The translations under genes were made by a program, and so were the position numbers. From Thomasclavelia spiroformis DSM 1552 (GTDB lineage Bacteria; Bacillota_I; Bacilli_A; Erysipelotrichales; Coprobacillaceae), in NCBI RefSeq assembly GCF_025149465.1, contig NZ_CP102275.1, forward strand, positions 1,054,001 to 1,118,000: 64,000 nucleotides of DNA, given 5' to 3'. Every line of letters begins with the position of its first letter. Position 1 is the stretch's first letter. Below, in pieces: positions 1-7,949 of this stretch. The notes under the pieces were generated by a model. The model was not told where the DNA came from. It did not search any database and saw nothing but the letters and a program-made list of their open reading frames with translations.

Positions 1-341
1 TCGTAAAAACTGGTATCGAAACTTTTAATGATGAAATGAGAAACAATGTTTTAAATAAAAATATTCATTTTGATAAAATCGAAGAAATATTAGAAGATTT
101 TGATTCACCTTGTTTAATGGTAGGTATCCAAGGTCAAACTAAAGAGATGATTAGAAAAGATATTGAAATACTAACCAAATATTTTGATCATGGAACAATT
201 AATATATATCGTAATAATTCTACACCAATAAAAAGAGATGAAGAATTAATAAAATGGTTTGATGAAGAATATCATGATTTAAAAAATAATAGAAAATATG
301 ATTATTTAGGAATCCCTACTGATTTTGGGGTTGGAGATTAA
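1..341 (+). CDS. Radical SAM-like protein, C-terminal fragment cut by window edge
   Basis: The reading frame is open from the first base (frame starting at base 3) and reads VKTGIETFNDEMRNNVLNK, so the gene starts before the window. The phrase KTGIETFND resembles the segment of radical SAM enzymes that follows the cluster-binding half of the barrel; the following residues (LMVGIQGQTKEMIRKDIEI, then STPIKRDEEL and DFGVGD at the end) fit the distal part of such a barrel. No CxxxCxxC cluster motif lies inside the visible part, so the assignment rests on the tail alone. It ends in a normal TAA. The substrate cannot be inferred. It is co-directional with efp but separated by 310 bases with a promoter-like site, so probably a separate transcription unit. 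Confidence 0.5.
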   Translation, partial: VKTGIETFNDEMRNNVLNKNIHFDKIEEILEDFDSPCLMVGIQGQTKEMIRKDIEILTKYFDHGTINIYRNNSTPIKRDEELIKWFDEEYHDLKNNRKYDYLGIPTDFGVGD

Positions 342-585
342 AATTTAGATATAAATTAAATACTGATAGACATATACCAAGAGCATAATTTCTTTAGACT
401 AAAAAAATAGTGGATTGTATATTGGTGGTTTCTTTAAAAGAATTATTAATATTTCTTTATGACAATTATATCTTATTAGCGTTAAAATATGGTTGTTTTA
501 TTAATGAAACTTATGGTTAGATTAAAAGAAGAAGCTATATTAAAGAACTTACTAAAGAAAAACAAGAATACTAGCACATTGTATC
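342..585. other. Gene-poor stretch between the radical SAM gene and efp
   Basis: No supported gene. A 32-codon frame starting ATG at 504 and ending TAA at 600-602 is rich in Lys and Leu, but has no convincing ribosome site and no family I recognise; the alternative frames are broken by stops. It may be a decayed gene or a 5' leader. Confidence 0.4.
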
Positions 586-614
586 TTGAGGAATTAGTAT
601 AAAATTGATAAAAT
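586..614 (+). promoter_or_regulatory. Putative sigma-A promoter of efp
   Basis: TTGAGG (586-591), a 17-base spacer and TAAAAT (609-614) stand about 40 bases before the efp start. An AGGAG ribosome site follows near 640. In such AT-rich DNA the boxes could be fortuitous. Confidence 0.45.
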
Positions 615-651
615 AGGTATGTAAAAAATATTTAGATTAGGAGTTGAATGT

Positions 652-1209
652 ATGGCTATTTTAGCAGGTGATTTTAAAACAGGGTTAACTTTAATTGTTG
701 ATGGTGATCCTTGTCAAGTTTTAGATTTTCAACATGTAAAACCAGGTAAAGGAGCGGCTATCTTAAAAACAAAGATGAGAAACTTAAAAACTGGTGCAAT
801 TCAAGAAAGAAATTTTAATGCTTCTACAAAGTTTGAAGCAGCAAACATTTCTAGAAAAGCAGCACAATATTCATATGAAGCAGATGGTACATATTATTTT
901 ATGGATATGGAAACATATGAAACATATGAATTAGCAGAGGAACAAGTAGGGGATACTAAATACTATATTATTGAAGGTTCAGAGGTATCATTAATGTTCT
1001 TTGAAGGATTATTATTATCTGTATCAGTTCCAGAAAAAGTGGAATTAACAGTTGTAGAAACAGATCCAGCAATCAAAGGAGCACCATCTAACCAAACAAA
1101 AGATGCTGTTACTGATACTGGATTATCATTACGAGTTCCTCAATTCATTGAACCTGGAGAAAAAATTGTAGTGTTTACAGCTGATGGTAAATATGCAGGA
1201 AGAGCTTAA
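652..1209 (+). CDS. efp: Translation elongation factor P
   Basis: EF-P binds between the ribosomal P and E sites and relieves stalling at consecutive prolines. The 185-residue length is normal for the family. The N-terminal KOW-like domain (about 1-65) carries the loop VKPGKGAAILKTK, with the conserved tip lysine at residue 33 that is modified in many bacteria. The two OB-fold domains follow (about 66-125 and 130-185), with the usual end segment TGLSLRVPQFIEPGEKI. The ATG start has AGGAG about 8 bases upstream. No EF-P modification enzyme (EpmA, YmfI or rhamnosyltransferase) is obvious next door; the neighbouring SDR gene is of a family that includes YmfI, but also many others, so a link is only a guess. 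Confidence 0.97.
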   Translation: MAILAGDFKTGLTLIVDGDPCQVLDFQHVKPGKGAAILKTKMRNLKTGAIQERNFNASTKFEAANISRKAAQYSYEADGTYYFMDMETYETYELAEEQVGDTKYYIIEGSEVSLMFFEGLLLSVSVPEKVELTVVETDPAIKGAPSNQTKDAVTDTGLSLRVPQFIEPGEKIVVFTADGKYAGRA

Positions 1210-1223
1210 TTAAGCTCTTTTTT
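1200..1223 (+). terminator. Rho-independent terminator overlapping the efp stop
   Basis: Perfect palindrome AAGAGCTTAATTAAGCTCTT (1200-1219) followed by a T run; the efp stop codon lies in the loop region. The next start codon is only 7 bases further on, so some read-through would be needed to express the SDR gene from the efp promoter. Confidence 0.75.
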
Positions 1224-1229
1224 AAAATT

Positions 1230-1976
1230 ATGAATAAGGTTGTATTAATTACAGGTGGAGCTCAGGGAATTGGGAAGGCAATTGCCTTAGAACTTGGAAA
1301 ACAAGGTTATGATATTGTTATAAATTATTTAACATCAAAAAAAGAAGCTGAAATATTAAAAGATAAAATTATCAAGGATTATGGGGTACGATGTATAGCG
1401 ATTCAATGTGATGTTTCTAAGGAAAATGAAGTAGATAAAATGATATCTACTATTGAAGCAAAACTTGGTGGTGTTGATATTTTAATCAATAATGCTGCAA
1501 TTGATTTATCAAACTTATTTCATTTAAAAAATGCTGATGAATTTAAAAAAACATTAGATGTAAATGTAGTAGGGGCATTTAATTGTAGTAAGCGAGTATA
1601 TCGTCATATGATCGATCAAGAATATGGAAGAATAATAAATATTTCTTCGACTAATGGGATTAATACTTATTATCCAATGTGCATTGATTATGATGCAAGT
1701 AAAGCAGCGTTAATTTCAATGACGCATAATCTGGCTTTCGAATTTGCACCATATGTTAATGTAAATTGTATTGCCCCAGGATTCATTGGTACTGAAAATG
1801 AATTGGATGGATATGATGAAGAGTTTTTAAAGGAAGAAACAGAAAAAATAATGGTTAACCGTTATGGTAAACCAGAAGAAGTAGCTTATTTAGTTAAGTT
1901 TTTAATTAGTGATGAAGCAAATTTTATCAATAATACGATTATTCGTATTGATGGTGGACAAAAGGGAAGCTGTTAA
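1230..1976 (+). CDS. Short-chain dehydrogenase/reductase (FabG-like)
   Basis: A classical 248-residue SDR with Rossmann fold. The cofactor motif TGGAQGIG is at residues 8-15, the NNAA motif follows at about 87-90, and the catalytic Ser-Tyr-Lys set is visible as ISSTNG and YDASK (about 137-160). A C-terminal DGG element is present. The family reduces carbonyls with NAD(P)H; FabG (3-oxoacyl-ACP reductase) and the EF-P-modifying YmfI are both members, and the sequence alone does not decide between them. It starts directly behind the efp terminator hairpin with no clear ribosome site, which is unusual and suggests coupling to efp read-through or inefficient translation. Confidence 0.85.
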   Translation: MNKVVLITGGAQGIGKAIALELGKQGYDIVINYLTSKKEAEILKDKIIKDYGVRCIAIQCDVSKENEVDKMISTIEAKLGGVDILINNAAIDLSNLFHLKNADEFKKTLDVNVVGAFNCSKRVYRHMIDQEYGRIINISSTNGINTYYPMCIDYDASKAALISMTHNLAFEFAPYVNVNCIAPGFIGTENELDGYDEEFLKEETEKIMVNRYGKPEEVAYLVKFLISDEANFINNTIIRIDGGQKGSC

Positions 1977-2000
1977 AAATTGTTTAAGATTTATAAATTT

Positions 2001-2032
2001 GGCATAGTCGAGCAAGTCGTCTATGCCTTTTT
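2001..2032 (+). terminator. Terminator after the SDR gene
   Basis: Stem GGCATAG (2001-2007) pairs with CTATGCC (2021-2027) and is followed by TTTTT. Confidence 0.85.
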
Positions 2033-2107
2033 CCTTTAGAGAGAATACTTTAAAATTTGGATAGTTAAAAAGGAGCACAATATTGTATAGTACTCCTTTA
2101 ATTAAAG

Positions 2108-3439
2108 TTATTTTATTACGTGACAGCTTAGAATTCCATAATATTTAAAACATTCAACCGCTTTTTCATTAATTACTTCACCACAAATTAAAATCGGAAC
2201 TGCCGGTGGACAACCAACAGAAGCTTTTGCTAAGACTCTACCAACACATTTATCAATGGGTAATGTTTCAAAAGGTGAAAGCATAGCTTCACGAATTGAC
2301 ATCGATACAGTCGGATAAGAAAATTGAGGTAGTGAAATATTAATTGCTTGCTTACGAGGAATTTTTATTAAACAATCAGTTAAATATTGGATATCCGTTT
2401 CTTTAAGTGAAGGGGTTAACATAAAAACAACATAGTCTGGATCAAAAAATTCCACAATTATATTTTGCTTTGTTAATAGTTCAGCAAATTCATTTCCACT
2501 ATATCCATAATCCTTTGTAGCAATTGTTAATTTAAGTGGTTCATTACCAATAAGCTGATAGCCATTTTCGATAAGCTTTTGCTTCATAGTATCAATAATT
2601 GGAATAAAATCAGTTAATTTATTTGTCAGTTGTTCTAAATATACATTCGCTAAATCCAAAGATTGCAGTATCAAATAAGAAGGACTTGTAGATCCAAATA
2701 ATCGAAAAGCTTCTTTTACATCACTATCCAAAAAAGATAATCGATTTTTTGATAGATGCAGATAGGCTCCGCCAGTTAATACGGGAAGTGTTTTATGAGC
2801 TGAATCACAACACATATCACAACCTAAATCAATTGGATGCAATGAAGTAGGAAGAAACTTCAAATAAGCGCCATGTGCATTATCTACTAGTAATAAGACA
2901 TCATATTTATGACAAACATTTGCTAATTCAAAAACTTTAGCTTGATTACCTAAATAATCCGGTGAAGTAATATAAACAGCCACAGGTAATTGTTTAGCTT
3001 TTTTTAACGCATTATCGAGTGTATTTGGTTCAATTAGACAAGATAGATACGTATTATGGGGCGAATATAACCACTTTACTGAAAAGTCTAATAAAGCAAC
3101 AGCACTAATAAATGTGCTATGTGCATTTCTTGCAGCCCAAATTAAAGGATTTTTAGATTTTTCTTTGGCATATTGTAAAGTCAGTGATAACATCGCACGA
3201 ATAGCGTGTGAAGAACCTTCCGTTGAATAGAAAGTTCGTGAATTAAAAAGTTTGCTTGCATTTAATTCACTTTCTTTGATGATGCCATGGGCTTCATATA
3301 AACTATCCGCTCCAACGATTTCAGTGATATCGTAAGCCTCAAACCCTAAATAGGAAGCTCCTTTATGACCAGGCATATGAAATCGTTTGGGATTTTGCTT
3401 ATTATAACTAACGATAAAATCATGAATTGGTGTTTTCAT
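2108..3439 (-). CDS. Orn/Lys/Arg decarboxylase family PLP enzyme
   Basis: Fold-type I PLP enzyme of the Orn/Lys/Arg decarboxylase group in its short Gram-positive form (443 residues; the long biodegradative enzymes exceed 700). Visible signatures are FHMPGHKG near residue 20, the PLP-site stretch DSAHKTLPVLTGG (the lysine of SAHK forms the Schiff base) and the C-terminal domain with PILICGE. Such enzymes make cadaverine, putrescine or agmatine; the exact substrate cannot be read from sequence. It is the last gene of a leftward operon: its ATG overlaps the stop of the radical SAM maturase by one base (TAATG), so translation is probably coupled. A decarboxylase directly behind a ranthipeptide maturase may only be neighbourhood, but the coupling is tight. 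Confidence 0.88.
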   Translation of the reverse strand: MKTPIHDFIVSYNKQNPKRFHMPGHKGASYLGFEAYDITEIVGADSLYEAHGIIKESELNASKLFNSRTFYSTEGSSHAIRAMLSLTLQYAKEKSKNPLIWAARNAHSTFISAVALLDFSVKWLYSPHNTYLSCLIEPNTLDNALKKAKQLPVAVYITSPDYLGNQAKVFELANVCHKYDVLLLVDNAHGAYLKFLPTSLHPIDLGCDMCCDSAHKTLPVLTGGAYLHLSKNRLSFLDSDVKEAFRLFGSTSPSYLILQSLDLANVYLEQLTNKLTDFIPIIDTMKQKLIENGYQLIGNEPLKLTIATKDYGYSGNEFAELLTKQNIIVEFFDPDYVVFMLTPSLKETDIQYLTDCLIKIPRKQAINISLPQFSYPTVSMSIREAMLSPFETLPIDKCVGRVLAKASVGCPPAVPILICGEVINEKAVECFKYYGILSCHVIK

Positions 3440-4824
3440 TATTCATTTCCTGAAAAAGCTCGATTGATGGCTACCATAATTGCACATTCCATTCTTTTAC
3501 GGAATAACTCACAGCCAGCTTCATAGACACCGGTAATTGATCCGGTAGCATGATATGCGTTTGCTGCACAACCACCTGAGCAATAAAGTCTTGCCCAACA
3601 GTCTTTGCATTCTGGGTGGGCGTAAACGTTGCATGAAGCGAATTCATTTTGAATTTGATGATTTGTCACACCGTTCCAAATATCACCTAATTTAAATTTT
3701 TCATCACCTACGAATTGATGACAAGGATATAAATCACCCCAAGGAGTAACTGCCATATATTCAGTTCCTGAACCACACCCAGAGATTCTTTTATAAATAC
3801 AAGGACCACTAGTAAGATCAATCATATAATGATAGAAAGTGAATGGATCATTTTCTTTATCGTGCTTTAACATAAGTTCAGCGAGTTTTTCATATTGATC
3901 CTTTACAATTTCCATATCTTCTTTAGTTAGGGCAGATGGATCATCGGCTGCACTTACAACCGGCTCCATACTTAGTTCACGGAAACCAAGATCTAACATA
4001 GTTTGAACATCTTTTAAAAAGTCGGGATTTGCATGGGTAAAGGTACCACGCATATAATAGTCTTTGCCACCACGGGCTTCAACAAGCTTTTGGAATTTTG
4101 GGACAATTTTTTCCCAACTTCCCTTGCCAGCATAATCCACACGATAACGATCATGGATTTCTTTACGACCGTCTAAACTCAATACTACATTACTACATTC
4201 ACGATTAGCAAATTCAATAACTTCATCATCAATTAACATTCCGTTTGTTGTTAAGGTAAAACGGAAATTTTTGTTTTTTTCTTTTTCAATTGAACGAGCA
4301 TAAGCCACTAAATCTTTTACCACTTGGAAATTCATTAATGGTTCACCACCAAAAAAGTCAACTTCAAGATTATGACGAGTTCCTGAGTTTTCAACTAAAA
4401 AGTCAAGAGCCTGTTTACCAACCTCAAAACTCATTAATGCACGTTCACCTTTATATTTTCCTTGACTTGCAAAGCAATACGAGCAATTAAGATTACAAGT
4501 ATGAGCGACGTGTAGACACAAGGCTTTTACAACACCTGATGTTTTTTCTTTTAAAGTTCCAGCCATCGATTCAAAGGTATCATCAGCAAAAAGTTTTCCG
4601 GCATCTTTAAGTTCCGTGATTTGTTGATAGCATTCATACAAATCATTTTCACTAATATCCAATCGATCTTTATAAAGTTCTTTCATTTCTGAAATTAATG
4701 TATCTTTATCTTTATCAAGATACTTAGCTATCATTTCATAAGCTACTTCATCAACTGCATGAACAGAGCCTGAACAAACATCAAGTACGATGTTATATCC
4801 ACCTAATTTATATTGATGTATCAT
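3439..4824 (-). CDS. scfB: SCIFF (ranthipeptide) radical SAM maturase
   Basis: A 461-residue radical SAM/SPASM peptide maturase that would install thioether cross-links between Cys sulfurs and residues of the small precursor encoded just upstream. An N-terminal precursor-recognition region (about 1-90, starting YKLGGYNIVLDVCSGSVHAVDE) precedes the SAM domain with the CxxxCxxC cluster motif CNLNCSYC and the GGEP motif (DFFGGEPLMNF). The C-terminal SPASM part has the cysteine-rich segments CHQF and CKDCWARLYCSGGC that bind auxiliary Fe-S clusters. The ATG has AAAGGAG upstream. Family knowledge: the TIGR03974-type maturase is almost always next to a SCIFF peptide, as here. A hairpin separates precursor and maturase and probably sets their expression ratio. 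Confidence 0.95.
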   Translation of the reverse strand: MIHQYKLGGYNIVLDVCSGSVHAVDEVAYEMIAKYLDKDKDTLISEMKELYKDRLDISENDLYECYQQITELKDAGKLFADDTFESMAGTLKEKTSGVVKALCLHVAHTCNLNCSYCFASQGKYKGERALMSFEVGKQALDFLVENSGTRHNLEVDFFGGEPLMNFQVVKDLVAYARSIEKEKNKNFRFTLTTNGMLIDDEVIEFANRECSNVVLSLDGRKEIHDRYRVDYAGKGSWEKIVPKFQKLVEARGGKDYYMRGTFTHANPDFLKDVQTMLDLGFRELSMEPVVSAADDPSALTKEDMEIVKDQYEKLAELMLKHDKENDPFTFYHYMIDLTSGPCIYKRISGCGSGTEYMAVTPWGDLYPCHQFVGDEKFKLGDIWNGVTNHQIQNEFASCNVYAHPECKDCWARLYCSGGCAANAYHATGSITGVYEAGCELFRKRMECAIMVAINRAFSGNE

Positions 4825-4854
4825 ATTTTAATTTCTCCTTTATAATATAAAAAA

Positions 4855-4873
4855 TGTCGCCAAGTTGGCGGCA
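4855..4873 (-). terminator. Hairpin/attenuator between precursor peptide and maturase
   Basis: On the minus strand, inverted arms built on CGCCAA and TTGGCG are followed by a T-rich run, 18 bases after the precursor stop and before the maturase ribosome site. Partial termination here would give more precursor than maturase transcript. Confidence 0.65.
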
Positions 4874-4890
4874 TTATTTTTTGATTTAAA

Positions 4891-5049
4891 TTACTTCTCG
4901 TTTTTCTTGTTTGTGTTTTCACATTTCTGATTAGCAATGCCACAGCTAGTTTTGCAAGCAGATTGACAAGATGTTTGACACTCACCACAACCACCGTTTT
5001 TGGCGCTATCACAAAGATTGCGAGTTTCAAGAGTCATAATGTGTTTCAT
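4891..5049 (-). CDS. scfA: SCIFF ranthipeptide precursor (six cysteines in forty-five)
   Basis: A 52-residue peptide gene that long-ORF scans miss. Translating the minus strand from ATG at 5049 gives MKHIMTLETRNLCDSAK, then the Cys core GGCGECQTSCQSACKTSC, and a Lys/Asn-rich tail ending NEK. Cysteines fall at residues 13, 21, 24, 28, 32, 36 and 43, the typical SCIFF spacing. AGGAGG lies 10 bases upstream. Family knowledge: such peptides are cross-linked by the adjacent radical SAM enzyme into thioether-bridged ranthipeptides, and roles in population signalling have been proposed in clostridia. No dedicated exporter or protease lies in this operon. The extra seventh cysteine (C13) lies ahead of the core. 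Confidence 0.95.
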   Translation of the reverse strand: MKHIMTLETRNLCDSAKNGGCGECQTSCQSACKTSCGIANQKCENTNKKNEK

Positions 5050-5189
5050 AATAATAAACCTCCTAATTTATGATTTTTATAGGTATCGATATTTTATACA
5101 TTATTGAATAATATCTCGGTTAAAGTTTATCATTTTTATAACAAAAAGTCCATAGCTTATTCCCATTTTAAAAAAACGAGAAAATCATT

Positions 5190-6449
5190 TTAATCCAACT
5201 TATTTTTCATATTTGATAGTGCTAGTAAAATCGATAGCTTTCCATATTCAAATGTTAAACCACCTTGTAAGTATAATGTATACGGTTCAATAACCGGGGC
5301 ATCAGCACTTAATTCAATTGTACTACCTTGGGTAAAGCTACCAGCAGCCATAACTTCATCAAACGGATACCCAGGCATTGGTGCCGGTAAAACATGAACA
5401 AAAGAATCAATCGGACTTGTCTGTTGAATACCTTGAGTAAAACTGACTAAATTATCTTTAGTTTTAAGTTCTAAAGTTTGAATAATATCAGTACGAGATT
5501 CATCATAGCGAGGAGACACATTAGAATATCCTAGCTTTTCTAACATATATGCTGTAAATACAGCCGTTTTTAAGGCATTTTTTACAGCATTAGGGGCCAT
5601 AAATATTCCCTTAAAAAAAGTATTGTTTAAATTAAAATTTGCGCCTAAGTCTTTTCCAATTCCCGGAGCAGTTAAACGCTCAGCAACCATGTGAATCAAT
5701 GTTTCATTTCCAGCAACATATCCACCTGTTGGTGCAATTCCACCACCAAGATTTTTCATTAATGATCCAACAACGATATCAGCACCAACATGTCCTGGTT
5801 CTTTAGTTTCTACCAATTCTCCATAACAGTTATCTACCATGATAATAACATCTTGATTAACTGTACGGATCGTATTAATAATTCTTTCAATTTTAGAAAT
5901 AGAAAGTGATTTACGATGAGAATATCCTCTTGATCTTTGAATTTCTACCAATTTAACATTATTCTCTTTCAATCGATTAATAATACTTTCATCATCAAAA
6001 TCATCATTAATCAATTCAATCTGTTCATACTTAACACCATTTGCTTTTAAAGACAGACTAGAATTACCACTGATTCCAATCATTTCTTGTAAAGAATCAT
6101 ATGGAGCTCCAGTTAATGAAATCATCGTATCTCCATGTTTTAATAAAGCAGAAAGTGTTAAATAAATTGCATTTGTTCCACTCATAATTTGTGGGCGTAC
6201 TAAAGCATCTTCACAACCAAGAACAGTAGCAAAAATTTTTTCTAATTTATTTCTTCCTTCATCATAATTTCCATATCCATTAATATCACTAAAATCAGAA
6301 TAAGAAACTTTATTATCAATAAATGCAGATAATATACGGTTAGAATTTGCTAGACAAACCGCATCAATTTCCTTATAGATATCTTGTAAAACTGTATCAG
6401 ATTCCTTAGCTAATTTTAGTAAATCTGGATTAATTTGTTCGAGTATCAA
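5190..6449 (-). CDS. Methionine gamma-lyase family / aluminum resistance protein
   Basis: A 419-residue fold-type I PLP enzyme of the Met_gamma_lyase (YnbB, 'aluminum resistance') family. Clear marks are the phosphate-binding MSGTNAIYLTL region, the VDNCYGE stretch with the cofactor-contacting Asp, and the Schiff-base lysine in GSLMKNLGGGIAPTGGY. The biochemical role of this family is poorly known despite the annotation; a C-S lyase-type reaction on a sulfur amino acid is likely. The start codon is TTG, supported by AGGAGG 8 bases upstream and by the absence of a nearby ATG. It is transcribed leftward, just upstream of the ranthipeptide operon but with its own spacing of about 140 bases. Confidence 0.88.
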   Translation of the reverse strand: MILEQINPDLLKLAKESDTVLQDIYKEIDAVCLANSNRILSAFIDNKVSYSDFSDINGYGNYDEGRNKLEKIFATVLGCEDALVRPQIMSGTNAIYLTLSALLKHGDTMISLTGAPYDSLQEMIGISGNSSLSLKANGVKYEQIELINDDFDDESIINRLKENNVKLVEIQRSRGYSHRKSLSISKIERIINTIRTVNQDVIIMVDNCYGELVETKEPGHVGADIVVGSLMKNLGGGIAPTGGYVAGNETLIHMVAERLTAPGIGKDLGANFNLNNTFFKGIFMAPNAVKNALKTAVFTAYMLEKLGYSNVSPRYDESRTDIIQTLELKTKDNLVSFTQGIQQTSPIDSFVHVLPAPMPGYPFDEVMAAGSFTQGSTIELSADAPVIEPYTLYLQGGLTFEYGKLSILLALSNMKNKLD

Positions 6450-6779
6450 ATATAAAACCTCCTATAAATAATTCATCGTTTATTATACACGAATATTATT
6501 GATTTGTGTTGTTATCTATGAAAGTAAATAATATATTTTATGAAATATTATCGATAGTCATAATAAACTTGATAGGTTTATTGTATTTTTATGAACAAGT
6601 TAAAAAAGCTAAATTAATATTAAATAGATAGATTAACTATTTCATACAATATTATTTTATTAAAAAATTTCCTATAACATTTGCTCATTAAATAGTATAA
6701 TTTATTTAGGTATGATTTATCTTTGTTTTAAAAGATAAAAAACTAAAATCAATTGGAAATGATGAGGGGAATAAGAAAA

Positions 6780-7577
6780 ATGAGTAATAGAGATTATATA
6801 AGAGCAGGTTTTATAGACATAATTAAAGAACAATTAAAAGAAAATTTAGAGCCTAGTACTACTAAGATGTATCAACAAATTATTGATCATGGTATAAGCG
6901 AAACAAGAGCTATTGAATTACTTGCATTTTATTTAGAAGTGTTTGTTAAAGAAAGTTATTTTGCTGATGAGTTTGATAATGAAAAATGGAAAGATTTTTT
7001 AGAAAAAAATAATCATGATTATCATATTCCTGGTGAGTATGGATTTGATGTTCAAGAAGAACGTACTAATTTACGAGCAATTACAAGAAATTATGGTAAA
7101 ATAAAAACAGACGCAGTAGGAAAATGGGAAAATGAACTTTATTCAATCGAATCTTATTTATTAGCACTTTTTGAGCTATTTGAAATTAATAGTTATGAGG
7201 CAAAAAAAATCATTCATATTGTTATCAATCGATTATTCGATTTGAAAAATGGATATACTAGCGACTATACAGATTATACACATGAAGATATTTTATCATT
7301 GGCAGATGGTTTAGAACAAATATGTAACCCTTATGTAAATCCGCATTTGTATAAGTATTTGTCACAATATGTTGACTTAGAAGACAAATCACAATTTTCA
7401 TTTATATTTAAAAGTGTTTTTATATCACTTGCAAATGTATTAGATACTATTATTTATTATGAAAAAAGAGCAGGAAGTGATGGGTATTTTGATTTTATAA
7501 GTCAATTTATTGATATTGAAGAATGTATCAAAGATGGTCCAGTGTTCTTTTTTAATGATGAAACATTAAAAAAATAA
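6780..7577 (+). CDS. Hypothetical helical protein
   Basis: I do not recognise this 265-residue protein with confidence. It is acidic, soluble-looking and largely helical, without signal peptide or membrane segment. The first 70 residues (IIKEQLKENLEPSTTKMYQQ and on) faintly resemble small proteins related to DUF1841, which is only a weak impression. The start is placed at the ATG at 6780, because GAGGGG lies 10 bases upstream; an in-frame TTG at 6753 would add nine residues but has no ribosome site. It lies upstream of the Wadjet operon in the same direction, but a stem-loop and 370 bases separate them, so co-function is not shown. Confidence 0.7.
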   Translation: MSNRDYIRAGFIDIIKEQLKENLEPSTTKMYQQIIDHGISETRAIELLAFYLEVFVKESYFADEFDNEKWKDFLEKNNHDYHIPGEYGFDVQEERTNLRAITRNYGKIKTDAVGKWENELYSIESYLLALFELFEINSYEAKKIIHIVINRLFDLKNGYTSDYTDYTHEDILSLADGLEQICNPYVNPHLYKYLSQYVDLEDKSQFSFIFKSVFISLANVLDTIIYYEKRAGSDGYFDFISQFIDIEECIKDGPVFFFNDETLKK

Positions 7578-7949
7578 TAATTGTTATCATGAAGTTATTT
7601 GCTTGCTAAGTATATTAATCATTTATTAAAAAATCATTCAAGTCAGCAAGCAATAAATTATAGAAATATCAAGAATGAGTAACGATTTTAAGAAGAATAG
7701 CTAAAATTACAGGTGGAAAAAAGAAATCCAAAACATAATGTCTAGAAATAGAAGAGATATTAATGCTTGAAATTATCTTTGTGTGACACTTGTTTGTATA
7801 GTTAGTTCTTCGATTAATGTGATATCGTTACTTTACTTTTTATATAAAAAATATAAACAGGGGAAGAAAAAGATATATCGAGTTATAATAAAAGTATTTT
7901 ATTTTGTATATAACTTATATATAATTTACCATATTGAGAGGTAAAAATA
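7578..7949 (+). other. Intergenic region with long inverted repeat before the Wadjet operon
   Basis: Arms TTGCTTGCT near 7600 and AGCAAGCAA near 7645 can form a long stem-loop, perhaps terminating the upstream gene. The rest contains broken short frames without a recognisable product. A GAGAGG ribosome site precedes jetA at 7950; no strong promoter boxes stand out. Confidence 0.45.

Noticed and set aside
4290-4490. Plus-strand frame antisense to scfB
   Set aside because: No ribosome site or family; a shadow of the radical SAM maturase.
4821-5030. 69-codon minus-strand frame over the ranthipeptide precursor
   Set aside because: It is the wrong frame of the scfA region; the true 52-residue SCIFF peptide with its Cys pattern and AGGAGG site lies at 4891-5049.
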